Below, in pieces: positions 46,280-54,607 of a stretch of 55,841 nt of DNA. Origin of the DNA: an uncultured Bacteroides sp. Lineage in GTDB: Bacteria; Bacteroidota; Bacteroidia; Bacteroidales; Bacteroidaceae. Position numbers and translations under genes: made by a program. The notes below the pieces were generated by a model. The model was not told the DNA's origin and made no database searches. It saw nothing but the letters and a program-made list of their open reading frames with translations. The stretch lies in NCBI GenBank assembly GCA_945965395.1, contig CAMFND010000044.1, positions 71,223 to 127,063 on the forward strand, in the 5' to 3' direction. Each line of letters starts with the position of its first letter. Positions within the stretch are counted from its first letter, which is position 1.

Positions 46280-47170
46280 ATGAAAAAAAGATATGTATTT
46301 CAAACTCTGCTGCTGATTTGCCTGACTGCCTGTGGGTCCAAAGACGAATTTGATGCTACCGGCACCTTCGAAGCGACAGAAATCGTAGTATCTTCCGAGG
46401 CTAGCGGGAAACTTTTTTACCTGAATGCGGAAGAAGGTATGCACTTTACACAAGGAACCGAAGTCGGACTGATTGATACGGTGCAGCTTTATTTGAAGAA
46501 ACGACAGCTGGAAGCGCAGATGAAATCGGTAGAGAGCCAGCGCCCCGACATCCACCGGCAAATAGCTGCCACAAAAGTACAGATTGCCACGGCACAGCGG
46601 GAACGCGACCGGGTGGAGAATCTACTTAAAGCACAGGCTGCCAACCGTAAACAACTGGATGACTGGGATTCACAATTGGCGGTACTCAACCGACAACTGG
46701 AAGCGCAACTTTCTTCGCTAGGGAATACCACCGCCAGCCTGACAGAACAAAGTTCATCAGTCGCCATCCAGGTGGCACAAGTGGAAGATCAATTAAAAAA
46801 ATGTCACATCACCGTTCCCATCAACGGAACCATCTTAGCAAAGTATGCCGAACCCAGTGAACTGGCTACAGTAGGAAAACCGCTGTTCAAGATAGCCGAT
46901 ATGGAGTATATCTTCCTGCGGGCATACCTCACCTCTTCACAGTTGGAGTCGGTGAAATTAGGCAACGAAGTCACCGTTTTTGCCGATTTCGGCAATGCAC
47001 AACTCAGGAATTACCCCGGCAAGATAGTCTGGATTTCCGAAGAAGCGGAATTTACGCCCAAAACTATCCTGACCAACGATGAACGGGCCAACCAGGTATA
47101 TGCCGTCAAAATAGCCGTAGAAAACGACGGACACATCAAACTGGGCATGTACGGGAAAGTCAAATTCTGA
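46280..47170 (+). CDS. HlyD-family membrane-fusion lipoprotein (YbhG-like)
   Basis: The 296-residue adaptor has a lipoprotein signal with Cys18 (ICLTACGSKDEF), the N-terminal half of the lipoyl domain (GTFEATEIVVSSEASGKLFYL), a long coiled-coil hairpin (about 70-165), the second half of the lipoyl domain (ITVPINGTILAKYAEPSELA) and a beta-barrel C-terminal domain. It bridges the inner-membrane ABC-2 permeases and the TolC-like duct in the periplasm. The order with YbhF/YbhS/YbhR-like genes matches E. coli ybhGFSR. Confidence 0.92.
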   Translation: MKKRYVFQTLLLICLTACGSKDEFDATGTFEATEIVVSSEASGKLFYLNAEEGMHFTQGTEVGLIDTVQLYLKKRQLEAQMKSVESQRPDIHRQIAATKVQIATAQRERDRVENLLKAQAANRKQLDDWDSQLAVLNRQLEAQLSSLGNTTASLTEQSSSVAIQVAQVEDQLKKCHITVPINGTILAKYAEPSELATVGKPLFKIADMEYIFLRAYLTSSQLESVKLGNEVTVFADFGNAQLRNYPGKIVWISEEAEFTPKTILTNDERANQVYAVKIAVENDGHIKLGMYGKVKF

Positions 47171-47184
47171 AAACCGAGAGTGAC

Positions 47185-48675
47185 ATGAAAAACCTTATCG
47201 AAGTCAGTTATGTAAGCAAAAGCTACGGAAAGGTGCAAGCCCTGCGCGATGTATCCTTTAGCGTAAAGCAAGGAGAACTGTTCGGCCTCATCGGTCCAGA
47301 CGGAGCCGGGAAAAGTACCCTGTTCCGCATCCTGACCACCTTGCTGCTGCCGGACCAGGGAAGTGCCCGGGTACTGGATGCAAATGTACGGGCCGATTTC
47401 CGGACGATACGGCAGAGCGTAGGTTACATGCCGGGGCGCTTCTCCTTGTATCAGGACCTCACGGTAGAAGAAAACCTGCGTTTCTTTGCCACCATATTTC
47501 ATACGACTGTTGAAGAAAACTACGAGCGGATACGCGCCATTTATGAACAGATTGCCCCCTTCAAGCAGCGTCGGGCAGGTGCATTGTCGGGAGGAATGAA
47601 GCAGAAACTGGCTTTATGCTGTGCACTGGTTCATGCGCCGAAAGTCCTCTTTCTGGACGAACCAACTACCGGAGTAGACCCCGTTTCACGCCGGGAGTTC
47701 TGGGAGATGTTAGCACATCTCCGACAGGAAGGCATTACCCTTGTCGTATCCACTCCTTTCATGGACGAAGCCTTGCGGTGCGACCGGGTGGCGTTTCTTT
47801 ATGAAGGAGAAATTAAAGGCATCGACCGTCCGGAAGCCATACTGAAGCAGTTCAGCGAGATTCTATGCCCTCCCGGCCTGCAACGAAAAGCCGTCAATAA
47901 ACATACTCCGCCCATTATCCAGGTGGACAACCTCGTCAAACGATTCGGCTCGTTCACGGCCGTCGACCATATTTCATTTTCGGTACAACGGGGAGAAATC
48001 TTCGGTTTCTTAGGAGCTAACGGGGCCGGAAAGACTACTGCCATGCGCATCCTGTGCGGGCTCAGTCTTCCCTCCGAAGGAAAGGCTGAAGTGATGGGTT
48101 TTGACGTACGGACACAAAGCGAGGAAATCAAAAAACAAATCGGCTACATGAGCCAGAAATTTTCACTTTATGAAGACCTGACCGTACGTGAAAACCTCCG
48201 TCTGTTCGGAGGTATCTACGGTGTCAATGCCAAAGAAATCAGCAAGCGTACGGAAGAAACCTTACAGCGTATCGGACTTTACGAGGAACAGCATACCCTG
48301 GTCCGTTCGCTGCCTTTAGGATGGAAGCAACGGCTGGCCTTTTCTGTAGCTATCTTCCACCATCCGGAACTGGTTTTTCTGGACGAACCGACCGGAGGAG
48401 TCGACCCGGCTACCCGCCGTCAGTTCTGGGAACTGATTTATCAGGCTGCCGACCAGGGGATTACCATTTTTGTCACGACGCACTACATGGACGAAGCTGA
48501 ATATTGCGACCGTATCTCCATGATGGTGGACGGACATATTCGGGCACTGGATACTCCCGACGGACTGAAACACCGTTTTGATGCCCGAAACATGGACGAA
48601 GTCTTCCAGAAATTAGCACGTGAAGCCCAACGAGGAAAACATGCTTTTACTCACATGCAAACGGAACAGCCATGA
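47185..48675 (+). CDS. Tandem ABC-type ATPase (YbhF-like)
   Basis: Two nucleotide-binding domains are fused in 496 residues. The first (about 4-215) has Walker A GPDGAGKST at 37-45, signature LSGGMKQ and Walker B LFLDEPTTGVDP, but proline (P191) replaces the H-loop histidine in STPFMDEA. The second (about 245-470) has Walker A GANGAGKTT, a degenerate signature L376-P-L-G-W, and an intact H-loop with H433 in TTHYMDEA. Thus one composite site is canonical and the other degenerate, as in the YbhF family. It powers the two ABC-2 permeases that follow; its stop overlaps the next start (ATGA). Confidence 0.94.
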   Translation: MKNLIEVSYVSKSYGKVQALRDVSFSVKQGELFGLIGPDGAGKSTLFRILTTLLLPDQGSARVLDANVRADFRTIRQSVGYMPGRFSLYQDLTVEENLRFFATIFHTTVEENYERIRAIYEQIAPFKQRRAGALSGGMKQKLALCCALVHAPKVLFLDEPTTGVDPVSRREFWEMLAHLRQEGITLVVSTPFMDEALRCDRVAFLYEGEIKGIDRPEAILKQFSEILCPPGLQRKAVNKHTPPIIQVDNLVKRFGSFTAVDHISFSVQRGEIFGFLGANGAGKTTAMRILCGLSLPSEGKAEVMGFDVRTQSEEIKKQIGYMSQKFSLYEDLTVRENLRLFGGIYGVNAKEISKRTEETLQRIGLYEEQHTLVRSLPLGWKQRLAFSVAIFHHPELVFLDEPTGGVDPATRRQFWELIYQAADQGITIFVTTHYMDEAEYCDRISMMVDGHIRALDTPDGLKHRFDARNMDEVFQKLAREAQRGKHAFTHMQTEQP

Positions 48676-49793
48676 AACAGTTTATCGCTTTTGTCAAAAA
48701 AGAATTTCACCATATCCTGCGCGACCGACGTACCATGCTGATATTGATAGGCATGCCGATTGTACAGATTATCCTTTTCGGCTTTGCCATCTCGACCGAA
48801 GTGCGCAATGTACAGACTGCCATCCTTGCACCTTCCCTCCAGACGGATATACGGAAAGTGATGGAACAACTGGATGCCAGCGAGTATTTCACGGTGAAAT
48901 ATGTCGTCCAGTCACCCGACGAAATCGAACGGCTGTTCCGGCGCAACCTCATAGAACTGGCCATAGTCTTTCCCTCCGACCTGCATCGCCTGCGTTTCGA
49001 TTCGGAAGATATACAGATTTTAGCTGATGCCACCGACCCGAATCTGGCCGTCACACGGAGTACGTATGCCCAGACAATTCTGAGACAAGCCCTACAAACC
49101 ATCCGGCAAGCTACAACCACCCCAGCCTATTCACAACCGGATAAGCAGCCTGTCATGGTGTACAATAAACTGCTCTATAACCCGCAGATGAAGAGCGCCT
49201 ATAACTTTGTACCGGGAGTTATGGGATTGATTCTGATGCTGATTTGTGCCATGATGACCTCCATCTCTATCGTACGCGAAAAGGAAACAGGCACGATGGA
49301 AGTCCTGCTGGTCTCTCCCGTCAACCCGCTGTTCATCATTCTGTCGAAGGCAGTTCCCTATTTCGTGCTTTCCCTGCTGAACCTGACGACCATCCTGCTG
49401 CTCTCCGTCTTCGTGCTCGACGTACCAATAGCCGGAAGCCTGCCTGCCCTGTTAGGCGTATCCCTATTGTTCATTTTCGTATCCCTGGCATTGGGACTGC
49501 TTATCTCCTGCATCACCCATACGCAAGTAGCTGCCCTGTTAGTGTCGGCCATGGTACTGATGATACCCACCATCATCCTGTCGGGCATTATCTTCCCGAT
49601 AGAAAGTATGCCGGGCATTCTGCAGGTTCTCTCCTGCCTTATTCCCGCACGCTGGTACGTAGAAACCGTCCGCCGGCTGATGATTGAGGGTGTACCACTG
49701 GTATATGTATGGAAAGAAGTGACAGTGATGTGCCTCATGGCAGTGGTACTGATTACGGCTACTGCCCGCAAGTTTAAGAACCGACTGGAATAA
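48672..49793 (+). CDS. ABC-2-type transporter permease (YbhS-like)
   Basis: The 373-residue inner-membrane protein has the ABC-2 layout: one N-terminal helix (about 22-43), a large periplasmic domain (about 45-170), and five helices at the C-terminus. The SIVREKETGTMEVLLVSPV motif, typical of ABC-2 permeases, precedes the second helix. It overlaps the ATPase gene by 4 bp, so they are translationally coupled, and lies 12 bp before a second, related permease, with which it should form a heterodimer. Confidence 0.93.
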   Translation: MKQFIAFVKKEFHHILRDRRTMLILIGMPIVQIILFGFAISTEVRNVQTAILAPSLQTDIRKVMEQLDASEYFTVKYVVQSPDEIERLFRRNLIELAIVFPSDLHRLRFDSEDIQILADATDPNLAVTRSTYAQTILRQALQTIRQATTTPAYSQPDKQPVMVYNKLLYNPQMKSAYNFVPGVMGLILMLICAMMTSISIVREKETGTMEVLLVSPVNPLFIILSKAVPYFVLSLLNLTTILLLSVFVLDVPIAGSLPALLGVSLLFIFVSLALGLLISCITHTQVAALLVSAMVLMIPTIILSGIIFPIESMPGILQVLSCLIPARWYVETVRRLMIEGVPLVYVWKEVTVMCLMAVVLITATARKFKNRLE

Positions 49794-49805
49794 ACCGCCA
49801 AGCCT

Positions 49806-50867
49806 ATGATGTTACGTTACCTGATAGAAAAAGAATTCAAGCAGTTGAAACGCAACAGTTTCCTGCCCCGCCTCATCCTGCTTTTCCCCTGCATGATGAT
49901 GCTGGTTATGCCCTGGGCTGCCACATTGGAAATAGAGAACCTGCGCATTGCCGTCATCGATAACGACCGCAGCCCTTCTTCCGAAAGACTGGTACACCGC
50001 ATCGAAGCTTCCCGTTATTTTCAACTGACGGCACTTCCTCCGTCCTACGCACAAGGCCTGAAAGCCATCGAGAAAGACCAGACCGACATGCTGCTGGAAA
50101 TTCCACGCGGCTTTGAGAAAGCGCAAGCCAACGGACAAAGTCCAGCGGCACTCATTGCAGTTAATACCGTCAACGGCACGAAAGGCGGACTGGGCAGCGC
50201 TTACCTGCAACAGATACTCAACCCGTCTTCTTCGCAAGATTCTGTCCGCTACCGGTTCAATCCTTACCTGAACTATAAAGTATTCATGGTTCCTGCACTG
50301 ATGACTATGCTATTGATTACACTTTGTGGATTTCTGCCAGCTCTAAACATTGTAAGTGAAAAGGAAGCGGGTACCATCGAACAAATCAACGTGAGTCCGG
50401 TCAGCCGCTTTACCTTCACCCTTGCCAAACTGTTGCCTTATTGGGCCATCGGGTTTGTGGTACTGAACCTGTGCATACTGTTGGCCTGGCTGGTGTACGG
50501 ATTAACTCCGGTAGGAAACGTGCTGACCATCTACCTGGCCACCCTGATTTTCGCACTGGTCATGTCGGGACTGGGGCTGGTCATATCCAATTACTCTTCT
50601 ACCATGCAGCAGGCCATGTTCGTCATGTGGTTCTGCATGCTGATTTTCATCCTGATGAGCGGACTGTTTACCCCCATCAGCAGCATGCCGGAATGGGCAC
50701 AAGGCATCACCTATCTCAATCCGTTGCGCTACTTTATGGAAATCATGCGCATGGTCTACCTGAAGGGAAGCAGCATCTGCGATATCGGCTTCCAACTTTC
50801 CGTACTTTCGTCCTTTGCCCTTCTGCTCTACGCATGGGCCATACGCAGCTACCGCAAGCAGCAATAA
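49806..50867 (+). CDS. ABC-2-type transporter permease (YbhR-like)
   Basis: The 353-residue protein shares the layout of the preceding permease: an N-terminal helix, a periplasmic domain (about 45-165), the NIVSEKEAGTIEQINVSPVS motif and five C-terminal helices. It starts with two ATG codons at 49806 and 49809 and the choice is open. It is the last gene of the operon for a TolC-dependent efflux machine; E. coli YbhFSR exports cationic drugs and Na+, but the substrate here is unknown. No hairpin terminator follows; instead array 3 begins 24 bp downstream. Confidence 0.93.
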   Translation: MMLRYLIEKEFKQLKRNSFLPRLILLFPCMMMLVMPWAATLEIENLRIAVIDNDRSPSSERLVHRIEASRYFQLTALPPSYAQGLKAIEKDQTDMLLEIPRGFEKAQANGQSPAALIAVNTVNGTKGGLGSAYLQQILNPSSSQDSVRYRFNPYLNYKVFMVPALMTMLLITLCGFLPALNIVSEKEAGTIEQINVSPVSRFTFTLAKLLPYWAIGFVVLNLCILLAWLVYGLTPVGNVLTIYLATLIFALVMSGLGLVISNYSSTMQQAMFVMWFCMLIFILMSGLFTPISSMPEWAQGITYLNPLRYFMEIMRMVYLKGSSICDIGFQLSVLSSFALLLYAWAIRSYRKQQ

Positions 50868-50890
50868 GCCCAAATGTGCTTGCCATCTTA

Positions 50891-50978
50891 CCTCGACACG
50901 TACGTGCGGATCCCTCATCACGTTCGTGTCAAGGTCTCGTCACCTTCGTGTCAATATCTCGTCACGTACGTGTCGAGG
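50891..50978. repeat. Array 3: four 22-bp palindromic units
   Basis: Four units start at 50891, 50913, 50935 and 50957. Their cores are CACGTACGTG, CACGTTCGTG, CACCTTCGTG and CACGTACGTG, perfect or near-perfect dyads whose centres fall at 50901/2, 50923/4, 50945/6 and 50967/8. The whole array is bounded by a perfect 16-bp inverted repeat, CCTCGACACGTACGTG (50891-50906) and its complement (50963-50978). It lies between two co-directional genes. Confidence 0.92.
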
Positions 50979-51065
50979 TATTTACGATAAGAAATTTTTT
51001 CAAAAATGCCCTTTTCGTGGGTAAGAATTGTAAGTCAATTATTTCCACCACACAGAATTATTCAG

Positions 51066-51073
51066 TAACTTTG
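51066..51073 (+). promoter_or_regulatory. -7 element for parC
   Basis: TAACTTTG matches TAnnTTTG, 32 nt upstream of the ATG at 51106 and 88 bp downstream of array 3. Confidence 0.65.
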
Positions 51074-51105
51074 CCCGAATCTCTTTACATAGGAACCATT
51101 TTAAT

Positions 51106-53751
51106 ATGAGCGAAGATACTTTTGACAAGGACGAAAAGGAAATGGCAAACTTGCCCGAGAAAGAAGAACACTCTGACTACAAACCGGTATCGACCACTGA
51201 CGAAGCAGTAAAGCACCAGTTGAGTGGCATGTACCAGAACTGGTTTCTGGACTATGCTTCGTACGTTATCCTGGAGCGTGCCGTACCGCATATCAACGAC
51301 GGATTGAAACCGGTGCAGCGACGTATTCTCCACTCCATGAAACGGCTGGATGACGGACGCTACAACAAGGTGGCCAACATTGTGGGACACACCATGCAGT
51401 TCCACCCTCACGGAGATGCTTCTATCGGAGATGCCCTTGTACAATTGGGACAAAAAGACCTACTCATTGACTGCCAGGGAAACTGGGGTAACATCCTGAC
51501 GGGCGACAGTGCGGCTGCTCCCCGTTACATCGAAGCCCGGCTTTCCAAGTTTGCGCTGGATGTGGTGTTCAACCCGAAAACGACCGAATGGCAGGCTTCC
51601 TATGACGGTAGAAACCGGGAGCCGGTCACACTTCCAGTCAAGTTCCCGCTGCTGCTGGCCCAGGGGGTAGAAGGTATTGCCGTGGGACTTTCCTCCAAGA
51701 TTCTTCCACATAACTTCAATGAACTGTGCGATGCGGCCATCGCTTACCTGCACGGAGAAGAGTTTCAGCTTTATCCGGATTTCCAGACAGGTGGTTCGAT
51801 TGACGTGTCACGCTACAACGACGGCGAGCGAGGGGGCGTAGTGCGCGTGCGTGCCAAAATCTCCAAGATAGACAACAAGACCCTTTGCATCAGTGAAATC
51901 CCCTATGGAAAAACTACGTCTTCGTTGATTGACTCCATCCTGAAAGCCATCGAGAAAGGAAAAATCAAGGTAAGAAAGGTGGACGACAACACGGCTGGAA
52001 AGGTAGAAATCTTAGTACACCTTACTCCTGGTGTATCGTCCGACAAGACACTAGATGCCTTGTATGCCTTTACTGACTGCGAGGTGAACATCTCGCCCAA
52101 CTGCTGCGTCATCGACAACAAGAAACCGCATTTTCTTTCAGTAAGTAAGGTGCTGAAGAAGTCGGTCGACAATACGCTGGCACTGTTACGCAAGGAACTG
52201 GAGATACAACGGGACGAAACACTGGAAACTCTGCACTTTGCTTCGCTGGAAAAAATCTTCATCGAGGAACGTATCTATAAAGACAAGCAGTTCGAACAGG
52301 CTGACTCCATGGATGCGGCTTGCGAGCACATTGACGAACGCCTGACGCCTTACTATCCACAGTTCGTACGCGAAGTGACCAAGGAAGACATTCTCCGACT
52401 GATGGAAATCAAAATGGCGCGTATCCTGAAGTTCAACAAGGACAAGGCGGATGAGTTCATCGCACGCCTGAAAGCGGAACTGGAAGAGATAGACAATCAC
52501 CTGGCACACATCACGGAATATACCATCGACTGGTATCAGCGCCTGAAAGAAAAGTATGGTAAAAACTTCCCGCGCCGCACGGAAATACGCAACTTCGATA
52601 CCATTGTGGCTACCAAGGTGGCTGAAGCCAACGAAAAACTATACATCAACCGTGAGGAAGGTTTCATCGGTACCGGACTGAAGAAAGACGAATATGTATG
52701 TAACTGTTCCGACATCGACGATGTAATCATCTTCTACAAAGACGGTAAATACAAGATTGTCCGCGTGTCCGACAAATTGTTCGTCGGAAAGAACATCTTG
52801 TACGTCAACGTATTCAAGAAAAACGACAAGCGTACCATCTACAACGTCATCTACCGTGACGGAAAGGAAGGTTATTATTATATCAAACGTTTCAATGTCA
52901 CTTCCATCATTCGTGACAGGGAATACGACGTAACGCAGGGCACTCCAGGTTCTAAAATCGTGTACTTCACCGCCAATCCGAATGGAGAAGCAGAAGTCAT
53001 CCGTGTAGTGCTGCGTCCTACGCCCCGCATCAAGAAGCCTACGTTTGAAAGGGATTTCAGTACCATCAATATCAAGGGAAAGCAATCCATGGGTAACTTG
53101 CTGACCAAGGCTGAGGTACACAAGATTTCTTTGAAACAGCGAGGAGGTTCTACACTCGGAGGCAGAAAGGTGTGGTTCGACCACGATGTGCTCCGACTCA
53201 ATTACGACGGAAGAGGACAATACCTGGGAGAATTCCAGAGTGAGGACAGTATCTTAGTGGTACACAAGAATGGAGAGTTCTATACTACCAACTTTGACCT
53301 GAGCAACCATTACGATCCGGATATTCTCTGCATTGAGAAATTCAATCCTGACAAGGTATGGACAGCTGTGCTCTATGACGCCGACCAGCAGAACTATCCG
53401 TACCTGAAACGCTTCACCTTCGAAGCAACCACCAAGAAACAAAATTTCTTAGGTGATAACAAGCATACACAACTTATCCTGCTGACCTGTCAGGTGTACC
53501 CGCGTATCCAAGTGGACTTTGGTGGACACGACAGCTTCCGCGAAGCACTCATTCTGGAGGCAAGCGACTTTGTAGGCGTGAAGAGCTTCAAGGCAAAGGG
53601 TAAGCGACTGACCACTTATACCGTCGGCCAAATTACGGAGCTGGAACCAACCCGCATGCCGGAACCGGAGCCGGAAGAGCCTGAAAAGGAAGAAGACGGC
53701 ATGGAGGAAGATGAAAGCCAGGAAGACGACGGACAAATGAAACTCTTTTAA
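51106..53751 (+). CDS. parC: DNA topoisomerase IV subunit A
   Basis: ParC cuts and rejoins DNA in the decatenating topoisomerase. The 881-residue protein has the type IIA breakage domain (about 35-490): DYASYVILERAVPHINDGLKPVQRRILHSM, the QRD-like region HPHGDASIGDALVQLGQ, and the catalytic Tyr141 in APRYIEARLSKF. A beta-pinwheel-like C-terminal domain and a very acidic tail ending DDGQMKLF follow. The sequence departs from the more conserved GyrA start and lacks a GyrA box, so topoisomerase IV is the better call. parE is not adjacent. The next gene starts 6 bp later. Confidence 0.88.
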   Translation: MSEDTFDKDEKEMANLPEKEEHSDYKPVSTTDEAVKHQLSGMYQNWFLDYASYVILERAVPHINDGLKPVQRRILHSMKRLDDGRYNKVANIVGHTMQFHPHGDASIGDALVQLGQKDLLIDCQGNWGNILTGDSAAAPRYIEARLSKFALDVVFNPKTTEWQASYDGRNREPVTLPVKFPLLLAQGVEGIAVGLSSKILPHNFNELCDAAIAYLHGEEFQLYPDFQTGGSIDVSRYNDGERGGVVRVRAKISKIDNKTLCISEIPYGKTTSSLIDSILKAIEKGKIKVRKVDDNTAGKVEILVHLTPGVSSDKTLDALYAFTDCEVNISPNCCVIDNKKPHFLSVSKVLKKSVDNTLALLRKELEIQRDETLETLHFASLEKIFIEERIYKDKQFEQADSMDAACEHIDERLTPYYPQFVREVTKEDILRLMEIKMARILKFNKDKADEFIARLKAELEEIDNHLAHITEYTIDWYQRLKEKYGKNFPRRTEIRNFDTIVATKVAEANEKLYINREEGFIGTGLKKDEYVCNCSDIDDVIIFYKDGKYKIVRVSDKLFVGKNILYVNVFKKNDKRTIYNVIYRDGKEGYYYIKRFNVTSIIRDREYDVTQGTPGSKIVYFTANPNGEAEVIRVVLRPTPRIKKPTFERDFSTINIKGKQSMGNLLTKAEVHKISLKQRGGSTLGGRKVWFDHDVLRLNYDGRGQYLGEFQSEDSILVVHKNGEFYTTNFDLSNHYDPDILCIEKFNPDKVWTAVLYDADQQNYPYLKRFTFEATTKKQNFLGDNKHTQLILLTCQVYPRIQVDFGGHDSFREALILEASDFVGVKSFKAKGKRLTTYTVGQITELEPTRMPEPEPEEPEKEEDGMEEDESQEDDGQMKLF

Positions 53752-53757
53752 AACCGT

Positions 53758-54606
53758 ATGAAACTACGAATTTACCTTATACTTTGCGCATGCTGGGCTG
53801 TTTTTTCGCTTTACGCACAAGAAGACAGCCTGCGTGCCACACGTTACGTAATGCGTTCCGTGCTCTATGGAGCGGGAATGAGCAACGTGCTCGATACGTA
53901 CCTTTCCCCTTTGGAATACAAAGGACCGGAGATTCGTATCCTGCGCGAAAACATGCGTATGACTCGGTTAATGAACGGAAACGTTTCGGCACAGAATCTG
54001 TTGCAGGCCAATGTGTCGTACACGCATAATCCGAGCCAGACCGCCAATATGTATGCCGGACTTGTGAACTGGACCTATGCACTGCACTATCAGTTTCGCC
54101 TGAACGAGCAACTGAAACTGCTGGCAGGCCCGATGATTGACCTGAACGGGGGATTCGTGTACAACACACGCAATTCCAACAATCCGGCACAGGCAAAAGC
54201 ATACGGAAGTGTAGGTATATCCGGAATGGCCATCTACAAGTTCCGTATCGGAAACTATCCGCTGGTAGCACGCTATCAGGCCAATCTTCCGCTGTTGGGA
54301 GCCATGTTCTCTCCGGAATTCGGACAGTCATACTACGAAATGTTTTCCTTGGGATACAAAGGAAAGAACGTGCTGTTCACTTCGCTTCACAACAACCCGT
54401 CGCTCCGACAGATGTTGACGCTTGATTTTCCCATCCGGAAAGTCACCATGCGCGTGGGGTACATCTGCGACCTCCAGCAAGCGAAAGTCAACCACCTGAA
54501 ATACCATACTTATTCACACGATTTCATGATTGGCATCGTGAAAAACTTCTACCTGCTGAAAGGGAAGAACCGTATTTCCATGCCTTCAAACGTTACGCCT
54601 TATTGA
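53758..54606 (+). CDS. DUF3316-family exported protein
   Basis: The 282-residue protein has a signal peptide ending near LYAQ and repeating beta-strand-like stretches rich in Tyr, Asn and Leu (ALHYQFRLNEQLKLLAGPMIDL, GNYPLVARYQANLPLLGAMFS), consistent with DUF3316, a Bacteroidetes family of probable small outer-membrane barrels. It does not end in a typical Phe barrel signature. Function is unknown. It is tightly spaced between parC (6 bp) and the S41 peptidase (1 bp), so the three are probably cotranscribed. Confidence 0.75.
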   Translation: MKLRIYLILCACWAVFSLYAQEDSLRATRYVMRSVLYGAGMSNVLDTYLSPLEYKGPEIRILRENMRMTRLMNGNVSAQNLLQANVSYTHNPSQTANMYAGLVNWTYALHYQFRLNEQLKLLAGPMIDLNGGFVYNTRNSNNPAQAKAYGSVGISGMAIYKFRIGNYPLVARYQANLPLLGAMFSPEFGQSYYEMFSLGYKGKNVLFTSLHNNPSLRQMLTLDFPIRKVTMRVGYICDLQQAKVNHLKYHTYSHDFMIGIVKNFYLLKGKNRISMPSNVTPY

Positions 54607-54607
54607 T

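Noticed and set aside
50441-51109. A 222-codon plus-strand ORF overlapping the last ABC-2 permease and array 3
   Set aside because: Its first half is the permease in another frame and its second half is the repeat array, where 22-bp units cause frame changes; no start signal.
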